DNA of 23,276 bases from Deltaproteobacteria bacterium (GTDB taxonomy: Bacteria; Desulfobacterota; DAOWNY01). A program made the position numbers and the translations under genes. The notes beneath the pieces were generated by a model, which saw nothing but the letters and a program-made list of their open reading frames with translations, was not told where the DNA came from and did not search any database. Below, piece by piece: positions 15,239-23,276 of the stretch (the first letter of the stretch is position 1; each line of letters starts with the position of its first letter). The stretch spans positions 1 through 23,276 of the forward strand of contig DAOWNY010000004.1 of NCBI GenBank assembly GCA_030642325.1, in the 5' to 3' direction.

Positions 15239-17062
15239 ATGAAGTTTCTGTTCATTCTCCCAGGGCATCAATCAATGCCGTTACTTAGCAAGCAATGCCG
15301 GCTACTGATGAAAAAGCTTTTACCTGCATCACAATGGTCACTCATGGAACTAATAGCTAAAATATCACAATCCACCACGTTTATCAAAACCAAGACCGTC
15401 AAGATTGTGGAAGAACTGTCAAATCTAAAGAACTATTTACTGAAAAATAAATCTATAATTAATGTTCCGGAGTTTTTTCATCCCATTTTCAATCGGCAGA
15501 AAAAAATTCTTCTTTCCACCCTTCCAGCTGCCCTGTTGATCATTATCTGGATTGCTATTCTTTTCAGCAATCAAATAAATGACCACAAACAAACAGTACT
15601 GGACCGGGGGCTTATGGTTATGAAATTATTCCCTGAAAAGGAAGCTTCAAACTGGTTGGCCAGAGGCATGTCTAACCAGCACGGGTGGCAGGTGGAGTCC
15701 CTCTTTAAATTGAAGGGAATTGTTCTAAAAATGCTGGAAAATCATGAAATCAACTATGCACTCATTGTGAACGACAGAAATCGCAAAATTGAGGCCCATA
15801 CCGTTTTGACCCTGGTTGGAACAAAGTATGAACCCGTGGATGGGGAGGTAATATTTCGGGAAAAAGGAGATTTTATCGCCCAGCGATACCGGGATAGCCG
15901 GAAAAAAAGTCAAATTGATTTTTCCTATCCCATCTATTATGGAAAAAAAAAGTTAAAAATCGGCACCCTTTGTTTCGGTATCTCCTTTGCAGAAGTGGAA
16001 AGGGCAATAAAGGCAAGGGGGATTTTTCTCCCCTTGCTGTCATTATTGGTCCTGATAACAGCCATCGGTTCTGCTGCAGTAAAAGACCGGTTGGAAATTA
16101 AGGAGGGGGCGGAGTTATCGGGATTGAAAGGCGATCGGATCGGCCCTTATATCCTGGAAAAGAAGATAGCCTCGGGAGGAATGGGTGAAATTTTTATTGC
16201 CAGAAAAGAAGTTGAAAATTTCAGGATGAGAGCGGCAATAAAACGGATCCTGCCTGAAAGGGCATCCGATAAGGAATTTATAACTTCCCTGCTTGATGAG
16301 GCCAATCTTGCCTCCCAGCTTCACCACCCCAATATCGTCACCATCCACGACTTTGGAAATGCTTTTGGAACCTATTATATTGCCATGGAGTACATTCATG
16401 GGAAAAATCTCACTGACATCATGCAAGGGTATAAACATAAAATGCCCATTGCCTATAGCCTGTATATATTGGCAGAGATATGTAAAGGGCTTGATTATGC
16501 CCACAACAAAAGGGATGACTTCAGCAAAAAGCCCCTCAATATTGTTCACAGAGACATCAGCCCTCAAAATATTCTGGTATCTTTTGAGGGGGAAGTAAAG
16601 ATCGTTGACTTTGGTATAGCCAAGGCTGCTCAGCGTAAAGCCAAAAATACCATCATCGGAGTTGTAAAGGGAAAACTCCTTTACATGTCCCCTGAACAGG
16701 CCGCCGGCAAAGGGGATATAGACAATAGATCAGACATTTTCTCGTTGGGACTCCTGTTTTACGAATTACTTTCCGGGAAAAAAGCCAATCAAGGAGAAAC
16801 CCTGCAAGAAATATTGACGTTTGCTTGTCAACCCAAAATTACCCCCATCGGAAAACTGATCAAGGATTTTCCCGCCCCACTGGACCAAATGGTGATGAAG
16901 GCCTTACAGCTTGATCCTGCCGATCGATACCAGACCGCAGGAGAATTGCTAAAAGATATCATCAAATTTCTCGGTGAACATCCGGGGCTTAAGTGCGACA
17001 AAAAAGCAACGGCAAAGTTTATGCTGGAATGTTTTCTTAATAAGAGTCAAAATAACGCTTAG
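15239..17062 (+). CDS. Membrane Ser/Thr protein kinase with N-terminal extracytoplasmic sensor
   Basis: The 607-residue protein has a cytoplasmic N-terminus, a transmembrane helix (about 89-110), an extracytoplasmic domain (about 111-259), a second helix (about 260-281) and a C-terminal Hanks-type kinase domain (303-578). Kinase motifs are complete: glycine loop ASGGMGE, K335 in AAIKR, HRDISPQN with catalytic D439, DFG at 457-459 and YMSPEQAAG. HRDISPQN is typical of myxobacterial and related kinases. The extracytoplasmic part (ALIVNDRNRKIEAHT, then FSYPIYYGKKKLKIGTLCFGIS) looks like a single Cache/PAS-like small-molecule sensor. That order, sensor first and kinase last, is histidine-kinase-like and opposite to PknB. 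The start is uncertain; ATGs at codons 13, 24 and 36 are alternatives and no strong ribosome binding site is seen. It probably phosphorylates the adjacent FHA protein. Confidence 0.9.
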   Translation: MKFLFILPGHQSMPLLSKQCRLLMKKLLPASQWSLMELIAKISQSTTFIKTKTVKIVEELSNLKNYLLKNKSIINVPEFFHPIFNRQKKILLSTLPAALLIIIWIAILFSNQINDHKQTVLDRGLMVMKLFPEKEASNWLARGMSNQHGWQVESLFKLKGIVLKMLENHEINYALIVNDRNRKIEAHTVLTLVGTKYEPVDGEVIFREKGDFIAQRYRDSRKKSQIDFSYPIYYGKKKLKIGTLCFGISFAEVERAIKARGIFLPLLSLLVLITAIGSAAVKDRLEIKEGAELSGLKGDRIGPYILEKKIASGGMGEIFIARKEVENFRMRAAIKRILPERASDKEFITSLLDEANLASQLHHPNIVTIHDFGNAFGTYYIAMEYIHGKNLTDIMQGYKHKMPIAYSLYILAEICKGLDYAHNKRDDFSKKPLNIVHRDISPQNILVSFEGEVKIVDFGIAKAAQRKAKNTIIGVVKGKLLYMSPEQAAGKGDIDNRSDIFSLGLLFYELLSGKKANQGETLQEILTFACQPKITPIGKLIKDFPAPLDQMVMKALQLDPADRYQTAGELLKDIIKFLGEHPGLKCDKKATAKFMLECFLNKSQNNA

Positions 17063-17108
17063 GCACTATCCACAAAAATTTTTGCGACAGACAAAAGTAG
17101 GAAAAAAA

Positions 17109-18056
17109 TTGCTGTTTTTCAGAAACATTTTTGTCAAGGGTAAAAAGCTTAACGGCCAAAAAATCATATTAATCTGGCTTGCCGTCTCTTTGATGGCCGG
17201 TTGTGCATACCGTCACCCGCTCCCAAGATATCCTGCTTCCATCAAAGAGGTTGGCAGAATAAAGGCGGGCGGCTACCAGATTGTCCCCGTCATTCTCTAC
17301 CATGATTTGAGAGAAAATCCCCGGGGACTATTGCAACTGACTATACAGGAATTTCAAGAGCAGATGGCTTATCTCAAAAAAAACGGATTTCATGTCATCT
17401 CTCTGAAAAAATTCTTTGATTTCATCAATCTGAAACAGGGCCTTCCCGATAAATCGGTGGTAATCACCATCGACGACGGATGGAAATCAACTTACACTTT
17501 CCTCTATCCCATACTAAAAAAATATGGTTTCCCGGCAACCCTTTTTATATACACCGATTTTATTTCTCCCGGCAACCCCAGTTCATTAACCTGGGAAATG
17601 ATTAAAGAAATGAGCGATAACGGAATTGACATTCAGGCCCACTCAAAGACCCACCAATTTAAAATTCCATGGAAAAGAAAGGGGGAAACAGAAGCAAATT
17701 ACCAAAAAAGGTTGAAACAGGAGCTGCTCATCCCCAAAAAAATCATTGAAAAACATACTGGGAAAAAAGTGGAGTACATTGCTTACCCCTATGGTCAATT
17801 TAACAAAACATATATTCAAGCTGCCATAAAATACGGGTATAAGGGGGGGTTAACCGTTTTTGGGGCCACATTGGAAAAAGGAATAAAAGTGAAGCAGATG
17901 GCGAATCCGGTCTTTGTTGATCCCTTTGAGATAAGACGGGTCCAGATTCTTGCCGGAAGGGGCTTGAAAAAATTTGCAAATAAACTTATAACTTTCAGGC
18001 AGAGTGCTATCTATGACGGACGTTATGACCGTAAGCTTATCGGACCTTTAAAGTAG
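17109..18056 (+). CDS. Polysaccharide deacetylase lipoprotein (NodB homology, CE4)
   Basis: From TTG 17109, preceded by AGGA at 7-nt spacing, the protein has 315 residues with a lipoprotein signal peptide ending LMAGC (lipid-modified Cys32). A longer version from GTG 16974 would overlap the kinase gene by 89 bp and bury the signal peptide, so it is less likely. The NodB-homology domain shows the motif-1 aspartates in VITIDDGWKST, the metal-binding histidines in AHSKTHQF and a YIAYPYGQFNKT segment (motif 3). The upstream VPVILYHDL strand is typical of PgaB/IcaB-like and other CE4 enzymes. It would remove acetyl groups from N-acetylglucosamine in peptidoglycan or an exopolysaccharide at the membrane surface. 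Position between a Ser/Thr kinase (47 bp upstream) and a LysM lipoprotein (6 bp downstream) suggests a regulated envelope-modifying enzyme. Confidence 0.88.
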   Translation: MLFFRNIFVKGKKLNGQKIILIWLAVSLMAGCAYRHPLPRYPASIKEVGRIKAGGYQIVPVILYHDLRENPRGLLQLTIQEFQEQMAYLKKNGFHVISLKKFFDFINLKQGLPDKSVVITIDDGWKSTYTFLYPILKKYGFPATLFIYTDFISPGNPSSLTWEMIKEMSDNGIDIQAHSKTHQFKIPWKRKGETEANYQKRLKQELLIPKKIIEKHTGKKVEYIAYPYGQFNKTYIQAAIKYGYKGGLTVFGATLEKGIKVKQMANPVFVDPFEIRRVQILAGRGLKKFANKLITFRQSAIYDGRYDRKLIGPLK

Positions 18057-18062
18057 GTTGAT

Positions 18063-19394
18063 ATGAAAGATAAAAGATTAATATATCTGATAATCCCATG
18101 CATTTTCGTCATTGGAATATCACTCATTGGTTGCGCTCTCATCAAGCCGGAAAATCGGGAGGCAGAGAAGGCAAGGGTGCTTGCCGAAAACTATGAAGAG
18201 GAGCGAAACTTCAAACAAGCAATTCAAGCATGGAAAGACCTTCAAAAAATCGACCCCGACAATAAGGAAATTCAAACCAAAATAATAAAGATGGAGTCCA
18301 ACCTCGCAAGCTGCGTTCAACGCCACATCCGCCTGGGAAAAAAATATTTAAAAAAGAGGGAGTGGGAAAGATCAAGGAAGGAATTTCTTACCGTCCTCTT
18401 TCTGGATCCTGAACAGCAAGAGGCCTTCGATTATTTAAGGAGGCTCTTTAGGGTTCGGCACCCCGGAGATTACAAGGATATCATTCAAGAACCCCCCGAA
18501 ATCGAACAAGGAAAATATTTGCTTCATACCTTGAAAAAAGGGGAAAGTTTATCCCTTTTAGCAAAAAAGTATTATGGAGATATGATGAAATACCATATCA
18601 TCACCCATTTTAACGATATTGATGATATCAATAGGATAGAGGTAGGCCAAAAGATTAAAATTCCTGTCATCAAGGGAATGAAAACCTTTAATGGGGGAAG
18701 AATGATTACGGTGGGTCCACCTTTGTCCGCTGAACCGGCTTCCCGGAAACCATCTGACAAAACATATGAAGCGATAAAAAAACCGGAGAAAGAGAAAGGG
18801 CCTTCTCCTGCGGATAAAACAGATGCAGCAGCAGAAAAGACTCCCTCTGTGGATAAAACAGGCGCAGCAGCAGAAAAGACTCCCCCTTTGGATGAAGAGA
18901 AAAAAGCAGCGGAGATGGACGAAAAACTTTTAGGAGAAAATTTCAACAAAGGTGTAGCGCTCTTTCAGGAAGACAAATTTTCGGAAGCGATTGAAAAATT
19001 TCAACATGTTATTCAGATCTGTGCCGACCATCCCTCCGCCATAAAATATATCTATGTTTCAAAAAAAATCATTGCTCTCAGTGAAAAGGGGGTTGATCTC
19101 TATTCTGGCAGGAAATACGGGGAGGCATATGATGAATTTAGTAAGGTTTTAACCTTAAAACCAAATGCTATAATTGCGAATCGTAATATCGATAGTCTCC
19201 TTGTCCCGATGACTACGGAGGCCAAATTTTTGCTATATGATGAACAGTCACCCTGCGAAACAATTTCCCTGGTCAAAAAGGTCCTAAAAAGAGATCCCCA
19301 TAACAAGCAGGCCCAGGAGCTATTAAAAGAGGCTTCAATTCTGGCAAATGTATTGAACCTCCAATGTGATCAACCAGAGGCCGATAAACCGTAA
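18063..19394 (+). CDS. LysM and TPR lipoprotein
   Basis: The 443-residue protein has a lipoprotein signal peptide ending LIGC (Cys24). TPR-like helical repeats at about 34-70 and 85-120 are followed by a LysM glycan-binding domain (about 152-201: LHTLKKGESLSLLAKKYYGD to VGQKIKIPVI). A low-complexity linker (about 220-285) contains two copies of a 13-residue repeat, and further TPRs follow (292-325, 341-375, 385-420). LysM domains bind N-acetylglucosamine polymers such as peptidoglycan; TPRs dock partner proteins. It probably scaffolds envelope proteins on the cell wall, perhaps including the deacetylase encoded 6 bp upstream. AGTAGG serves as the ribosome binding site. The stop is 61 bp from the convergent kinase gene. 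Confidence 0.9.
   Translation: MKDKRLIYLIIPCIFVIGISLIGCALIKPENREAEKARVLAENYEEERNFKQAIQAWKDLQKIDPDNKEIQTKIIKMESNLASCVQRHIRLGKKYLKKREWERSRKEFLTVLFLDPEQQEAFDYLRRLFRVRHPGDYKDIIQEPPEIEQGKYLLHTLKKGESLSLLAKKYYGDMMKYHIITHFNDIDDINRIEVGQKIKIPVIKGMKTFNGGRMITVGPPLSAEPASRKPSDKTYEAIKKPEKEKGPSPADKTDAAAEKTPSVDKTGAAAEKTPPLDEEKKAAEMDEKLLGENFNKGVALFQEDKFSEAIEKFQHVIQICADHPSAIKYIYVSKKIIALSEKGVDLYSGRKYGEAYDEFSKVLTLKPNAIIANRNIDSLLVPMTTEAKFLLYDEQSPCETISLVKKVLKRDPHNKQAQELLKEASILANVLNLQCDQPEADKP
18813..18890 (+). repeat. Two tandem 39-bp coding repeats in the LysM/TPR linker
   Basis: Units 18813-18851 and 18852-18890 are near identical, each beginning GATAAAACAG and containing GCAGCAGCAGAAAAGACTCC, and encode DKTxAAAEKTPxx. 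A degenerate third start (GATGAAGAG) follows. The unit count may vary between strains and would alter the length of the flexible linker. Confidence 0.8.
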
Positions 19395-19405
19395 ACTACT
19401 AAAGC

Positions 19406-19445
19406 ATTGGTAAACACAGACCCTAAGTTAACAGCCAATACCAAT
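19406..19445. repeat. Inverted repeat between convergent genes
   Basis: ATTGGTA (19406-19412) pairs with TACCAAT (19439-19445) across a 26-nt loop in the 61-bp gap between two converging genes. The position would suit a bidirectional terminator, but the stem is short and no strong T-run follows immediately, so this is a weak call. Confidence 0.25.
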
Positions 19446-19455
19446 CCTCGGTTTT

Positions 19456-21144
19456 TCAACCGGCGTCTTTTGGTGCAACCCCCAGTTTATTTTCCCAATA
19501 TTTTTTAATCTCTTCTCCTATCCCCCTTCCCGACGAGGTTATTACCTCTTTAACATTTTCTTCCATATTCAAAGAGGTAAACTTAACCGAACCGCTTGCA
19601 GGCACGGCAACAGATGCTCCGGTAGCCATGTCGACCGCCCTGACGGAATATGTTGCTATAGTCTGTTCCCGGCTTTGCCCATAATAATTGAGAACTACCG
19701 ACCCGGTTTTTTGTATCTGGGCCAGAAGAAGTATATGGGCCTTGTCACTGGGAATAAATCGTTTAATGCTATACCAGGTAACGGGCATGTCTCCGTATTG
19801 TGCCTTCTCCCTGAGTGTGGGTATTTCAGAAATAGTGGTTAGTCTCAATCCACTGCCGATAACCATCGATTCAAGGTAGGAACGGGTCAGCATGGCCAAG
19901 CTTTCGTCGCCGGAAACCACCATGAGTACGGTCGGAATCTTCGGTAAAACCGGTATTTTTATCGGCGGGAATGATTTGGGTGCCGACTTCCGCCCGTCCA
20001 TAGACACTCCTTCTTTGATCTCGTCAACCCCGGAGACAGAAGTAAGGGAAGTAGCCTGTTTTTCGTCAACCGGTTCTATTTTGGCGGCAGGAACCTTACC
20101 CTCCTTCTCTACTTTGGATACCAGGGCTGACTTTTCCTTCCAAATGCCGTCAGGAAAACCACCTTTTACGATCCACAGGATTAATAAAGCCGCCGATATT
20201 ATCCCGACAACTCCAACCAGCCCGGCATAAAATTTTTGTTTTGGCAGGGGATGGCTTGTTGCCTCCTTACCACCAATTTTGTTTCCGACCAAAGGAACCT
20301 CCACTTTTAACTTATTAATACAATCATCAATCTCCCTTAAAACCTCTTTTGGAGATTGAAGCCGATCCTCGGGATCCTTGGCCATCATCCTTTCGATCAA
20401 AATCCTCAAAGGCTTTTGCACCGAAGGATTAACTTCACCGATGGGAACCGGGGGTTCAGTGGCAATCTTTGTCACCACAGCCAAAGGGGATTCTCCGGTA
20501 ACCGGGGGCTTGCCGGACAGCATTCTGTATAACACCGCTCCCAACGCATAAATATCGCTCCTAACATCCAGGGGACGTCCCGTGGCCTGCTCCGGCGAAG
20601 CATATTCCGGAGTTCCCAGGAACATTCCGGTCTTGGTCAATTTGGTATCGGTATCCTGAAAATAGGCAACCCCAAAATCGGTCACCTTCACTTTACCCAT
20701 CTTATCTATCATAATATTGGAGGGCTTAAGGTCTCTATGCACTACTCCTCTGGCACTGGCCTCATTCAAAGCACCGGCTGTCTGGGCAATTATTGAAAGG
20801 GCCTCCTCAACGGGAATTAACTCTCTCTCCTTCAATATCTTCCCCAGGTCTTTGCCGCTTACGTATTCCATTGAAAAATAATGAAGGCCGTTCTCTTCTT
20901 CGTAGGAAAGAATATTGACGATATTCGGGTGATTCAATGCCGCCACTATTTGAGCTTCTCTTTTAAAACGTTTAACGAATTCTTCTTCAGAAGAAAACCT
21001 CTGTGACAAGACTTTAACGGCCACTTTCCGGTTAAGGGAAAGTTCATGGGCCTTGTAAACGACTCCCATGCCCCCTCTGCCCAGCTCCCGTTCGATTTTG
21101 TACCTGCCTAAAATGCTTCCAACCCCGATTATTTGATCGTTCAT
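19456..21144 (-). CDS. Membrane Ser/Thr protein kinase with extracytoplasmic C-terminal domain
   Basis: The 562-residue protein has an N-terminal Hanks-type kinase (about 14-280): GRGGMGVVYKA, K44 in VAVKVL, HRDLKPSNIM with catalytic D138, DFG at 156-158 and an activation loop rich in Thr ending GTPEYASPEQ. It is followed by a linker, one transmembrane helix (about 305-327), a Lys/Pro-rich linker and a folded extracytoplasmic domain (about 403-555). This is the PknB topology, but PASTA repeats are absent. The C-terminal domain (VLMVVSGDESL; ATYSVRAVDMATG) has the look of the CsgG/FlgO/LpoB-type alpha-beta fold, which is tentative. It would phosphorylate cytoplasmic proteins in response to an envelope signal. 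GAGG before the ATG supports the start. It is convergent with the kinase-deacetylase-LysM operon and divergent from the CsgG-like gene. Confidence 0.92.
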   Translation of the reverse strand: MNDQIIGVGSILGRYKIERELGRGGMGVVYKAHELSLNRKVAVKVLSQRFSSEEEFVKRFKREAQIVAALNHPNIVNILSYEEENGLHYFSMEYVSGKDLGKILKERELIPVEEALSIIAQTAGALNEASARGVVHRDLKPSNIMIDKMGKVKVTDFGVAYFQDTDTKLTKTGMFLGTPEYASPEQATGRPLDVRSDIYALGAVLYRMLSGKPPVTGESPLAVVTKIATEPPVPIGEVNPSVQKPLRILIERMMAKDPEDRLQSPKEVLREIDDCINKLKVEVPLVGNKIGGKEATSHPLPKQKFYAGLVGVVGIISAALLILWIVKGGFPDGIWKEKSALVSKVEKEGKVPAAKIEPVDEKQATSLTSVSGVDEIKEGVSMDGRKSAPKSFPPIKIPVLPKIPTVLMVVSGDESLAMLTRSYLESMVIGSGLRLTTISEIPTLREKAQYGDMPVTWYSIKRFIPSDKAHILLLAQIQKTGSVVLNYYGQSREQTIATYSVRAVDMATGASVAVPASGSVKFTSLNMEENVKEVITSSGRGIGEEIKKYWENKLGVAPKDAG

Positions 21145-21385
21145 AATGTCCTCACCCTATTTTTTGCAAATTGAATAACGGTCAGCCCTCAACTGTTTTG
21201 GGAGACGATAAATTGATCCGACTGAAGCCCTTTTTGCATAAAGCTTCCCCATTAGGCAAGAGGATGCAAGGCCTTTGAAAATCAGTATTATTTCAGCTTT
21301 ATGAAATATATGGTCTAGGCACAAGTTCAACAGCAAATTTTAAAAAAGCTGGTCTGTTATGAATTAAAATTATTCAAAAACAATT

Positions 21386-21636
21386 CGTAACTGTCCTGTT
21401 CACTGTCGTTTCAATGAATTATGTATTACCTTAAGCCTTTTTGGTATGGATTTCAATCTTTGAATCCGTTTTTTGCGGTTCCATATCAGCCGTCTTGCTG
21501 ATCCCTTGTGATGAAATATATGCCTGTGTTTTCAATAACGCAGCTAAGCCTTTTATCATGCCAGCATATCTCAGTAAAACAAAAAAATCGGTTTCAGTTA
21601 ATTGTTAGCCGTGAACCCTCAACTTTGAACGATTAC
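21386..21636. repeat. Divergent copy of the dispersed repeat (copy D)
   Basis: The left end (CGTAACTGTCCTGTTCACTG, then TTTCAATGAA) resembles the heads at 8335, 12228 and 13756. The right end is an inverted head-like sequence, GTGAACCCTCAACTTTGAAC at 21611-21630 continuing to GATTAC. The interior shares GAAATATATGCCTGTGTT with copy C. It is the most degenerate copy and non-coding. Confidence 0.45.
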
Positions 21637-22120
21637 AAACAATTCCAACCGAAGTGAAAAATAAGCAAATTCAGCGGTCTGGGCCGCCGGGGCAGTGAGC
21701 CTTGAATTTACAGCGGGCGAGATTATATGTTAAATATACGTTCTGACGATGAAAAGTCCTGTTTTACAAAGCTCTCGATAAAAAAACTGCAGGACAGCTT
21801 TCCTTACTATTGCCCATAACTTACGATTAACACAGATAAATCCTGTCGTCAACTTTGAACTGGAGCCCGGGCCTTTTAGTTTATCATGAAAAACCTATTA
21901 ACCCGTGCAGCCCTGCAATTTCTTATTCCTTGACCTTTTTACCCAATCATGTAATATTAAAAAAAAATTTGCCGGGCCGGCTGCCAATTGACCGCTTTTT
22001 TTAGTTTATCCGGCTAAGCGCGGAAAACCATACCGGACAACCCGTCCATTTGCTAAACAACTCAGGGGCCATGGGGCCGCTTAATATAGCGCAATCTTTT
22101 CTACAAATCTCCTTTTAAAA

Positions 22121-22150
22121 TATAATCGACTCAATTATACTTGATAATTG
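22121..22150 (+). promoter_or_regulatory. Candidate -10 box and adjacent inverted repeat before the CsgG-like gene
   Basis: TATAAT at 22121-22126 has no good -35 partner at 16-18 bp. Immediately downstream, CAATTAT (22132-22138) and ATAATTG (22144-22150) form a perfect 7-bp dyad around ACTTG, at the expected start of transcription. A -10 without -35 beside a dyad suggests regulator-controlled expression, but this is only a pattern match. Confidence 0.35.
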
Positions 22151-22214
22151 TCATTACTAACCTTAACACCCCAAAAACCGGCAGTTCAAAAAAACTTTGT
22201 GCGAGAGGTATTAA

Positions 22215-23276
22215 ATGAAAAAAATGTTTTTGAACATATTATGTTGTGCTGTATTAATCTGGAACGGTTTGATCTCCTTTTCATGGGGAGGCCAGGTGGT
22301 AACAAAAGAACTTAAGACTTGGGCAAAAGAGGCAATTAAACAGGAAAAGGCTCTTCAGGCAATAGTTAAGCCCAACACCGTAGCTGTAATGTATTTTCAT
22401 AACAGGACAAAATCATCGAAGTTGAATCCCCTTCAAAAAGGAATTACTATTATGCTTTGCACTGACCTTTCTTTGCTGGATGATATCCAGCTTGTGGAAA
22501 GAGTCCGGTTGCAAGCCCTGGTAGAAGAATTAGATCTCGGAGTATCCGGACTGGTTGAACCTGGAACAGCTCCCAGGGTTGGGAGATTGTTGGGTGCCGG
22601 CTGTATTGTCGGGGGAGATATTTTTGAAGGTAAACTCGCTGAGCTTAGGTTAAACTCCGATCTTCTGGAGGTAGGAAACGAAAAAATATTTGGTCAAGTC
22701 ATGACCGAAGGTAACCTGGCGGAACTCTTCAGGATGGAAAAAGATTTGCTCTTTGAAATAACCAGCCTGCTAAAAATAAAACTCACCCCCGAGCAGAAAC
22801 AGGCATTAAAAAAGCCTCTCTCAACCGACATCAAAGCGCTTATCTACTTTTTTAAGGGAATTGAATATAGCGACCAGGGAAACTATAAAAAGGCGTCTTC
22901 TTTCTATAAAAAAGCCTTAAAAAAAGATCCCGATCTTGGCCCAGCTCAAGATGCGATCAGTGAGCTCCTTAAACTTGGTCTAACCAAGAAAAAAATGAAA
23001 ACTCGAACCTTACTGAAGGATCTTCGGAATCGCACATCACTAACGGACCGGCTTACCCCCGATCACGCGGTTAAACGCTCCAGAACGCCTCAAGATATCG
23101 AAAGAAGACAAATGCTCAAACCTGAACCTGTCTCACCCAACGACATAGATAATGACGGGGATGGTTACACGGAAAATCAGGGAGATTGCGATGACAACAA
23201 TTACTCCGTTAACCCTGGAGCAGAAGAGATTTGCGGTGACGGGATCGACCAGGACTGTGACGGCTCCGACATGGAA
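22215..23276 (+). CDS. Secreted CsgG-like/TPR protein with MopE-type calcium motif (3' end outside window)
   Basis: 354 codons are visible and the frame is open at the window edge. GAGAGG six nt upstream supports the ATG. An N-terminal signal peptide (about 1-25) precedes a CsgG/FlgO-like domain (about 53-190) showing NTVAVMYFHNRTKSSKLNPL, LVERVRLQALVEELDLG, then LVEPGTAPRVGRLLGA. A TPR unit follows (about 206-240: GIEYSDQGNYKKASSFYKKA) and a basic linker (250-305). From 310 there is a MopE-type putative metal-binding motif rich in Asp and Gly (NDIDNDGDGYTE, GDCDDNNYSVNPGAEEICG, DQDCDG), as in thrombospondin-type calcium sites. The protein likely acts at the outer membrane or cell surface. 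Its neighbour is the divergent kinase whose sensor may share the CsgG-like fold. Total length and further repeats cannot be seen. Confidence 0.85.
   Translation, partial: MKKMFLNILCCAVLIWNGLISFSWGGQVVTKELKTWAKEAIKQEKALQAIVKPNTVAVMYFHNRTKSSKLNPLQKGITIMLCTDLSLLDDIQLVERVRLQALVEELDLGVSGLVEPGTAPRVGRLLGAGCIVGGDIFEGKLAELRLNSDLLEVGNEKIFGQVMTEGNLAELFRMEKDLLFEITSLLKIKLTPEQKQALKKPLSTDIKALIYFFKGIEYSDQGNYKKASSFYKKALKKDPDLGPAQDAISELLKLGLTKKKMKTRTLLKDLRNRTSLTDRLTPDHAVKRSRTPQDIERRQMLKPEPVSPNDIDNDGDGYTENQGDCDDNNYSVNPGAEEICGDGIDQDCDGSDME

Larger units (their letters stand above)
21145..22214. other. 1.07-kb divergent intergenic region without a gene
   Basis: No credible coding frame was found on either strand. 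The region contains repeat copy D (21386-21636), a GTCCTG/CAGGAC inverted pair near 21751-21800, a GCCGGGCCGGC palindrome near 21972 and the predicted promoter features of the downstream gene. Its length is unusual for this otherwise compact stretch. An unrecognised small RNA cannot be excluded. Confidence 0.5.

Noticed and set aside
12972..17062. Type VI secretion regulatory locus (PppA/Fha/PpkA)
   Set aside because: No type VI structural gene is present in the window; the following genes are envelope lipoproteins.
16974..17108. N-terminal extension of the deacetylase from GTG 16974
   Set aside because: It would overlap the kinase gene by 89 bp and place 45 residues before an otherwise well-placed lipoprotein signal; TTG 17109 has a ribosome binding site.

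Overview
The window looks like chromosome from a moderately AT-rich Gram-negative bacterium, most likely of the Desulfobacterota (former Deltaproteobacteria). That placement is inferred from a tetraheme c-type cytochrome, an orphan FliK-like/FlhB-tail pair, a soluble PAS hybrid histidine kinase, several eukaryote-like Ser/Thr kinases with FHA and PP2C partners, and a CsgG-TPR-MopE protein. No rRNA, tRNA, CRISPR array or recognisable transposase was seen.

Positions 1-565 hold no convincing gene. From 566 to 4622 everything is on the minus strand: a secreted tetraheme cytochrome c with its own promoter, leader hairpin and near-perfect ribosome binding site; a FlhB C-terminal homologue (FhlB type) directly behind a FliK-like protein whose conserved N-terminal frame runs upstream of any normal start codon; and a PAS/HisKA/HATPase/REC hybrid kinase.

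Positions 5127-12198 (minus strand) are one multidrug-efflux operon transcribed marR, outer-membrane factor, periplasmic adaptor, RND pump. A strong inverted repeat about 285 bp upstream of marR is the probable MarR operator. Two stretches of this operon carry members of a dispersed non-coding repeat family: one lies between operator and marR, the other is a composite copy that pushes the pump gene 545 bp from the adaptor gene.

Positions 12972-21144 form a phosphosignalling and envelope cluster: a PP2C phosphatase (minus strand), divergently a double-FHA protein with a consensus sigma70-type promoter, then a membrane Ser/Thr kinase with an extracytoplasmic sensor, a polysaccharide-deacetylase lipoprotein and a LysM/TPR lipoprotein. 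Convergent to these is a second Ser/Thr kinase, with the kinase domain N-terminal, one membrane segment and an extracytoplasmic C-terminal domain. A plausible reading is that kinase, phosphatase and FHA reader couple the state of the envelope to modification of peptidoglycan or a surface glycan. That coupling is inference from gene neighbourhood.

Positions 21145-22214 are a 1.07-kb divergent intergenic region with another repeat copy. The window ends inside a secreted CsgG-like/TPR/MopE-type calcium-binding protein that starts at 22215. The repeat family (copies near 8335, 12228, 12583, 13756 and 21386) has heptamer-phased ends and is the least explained structure here.
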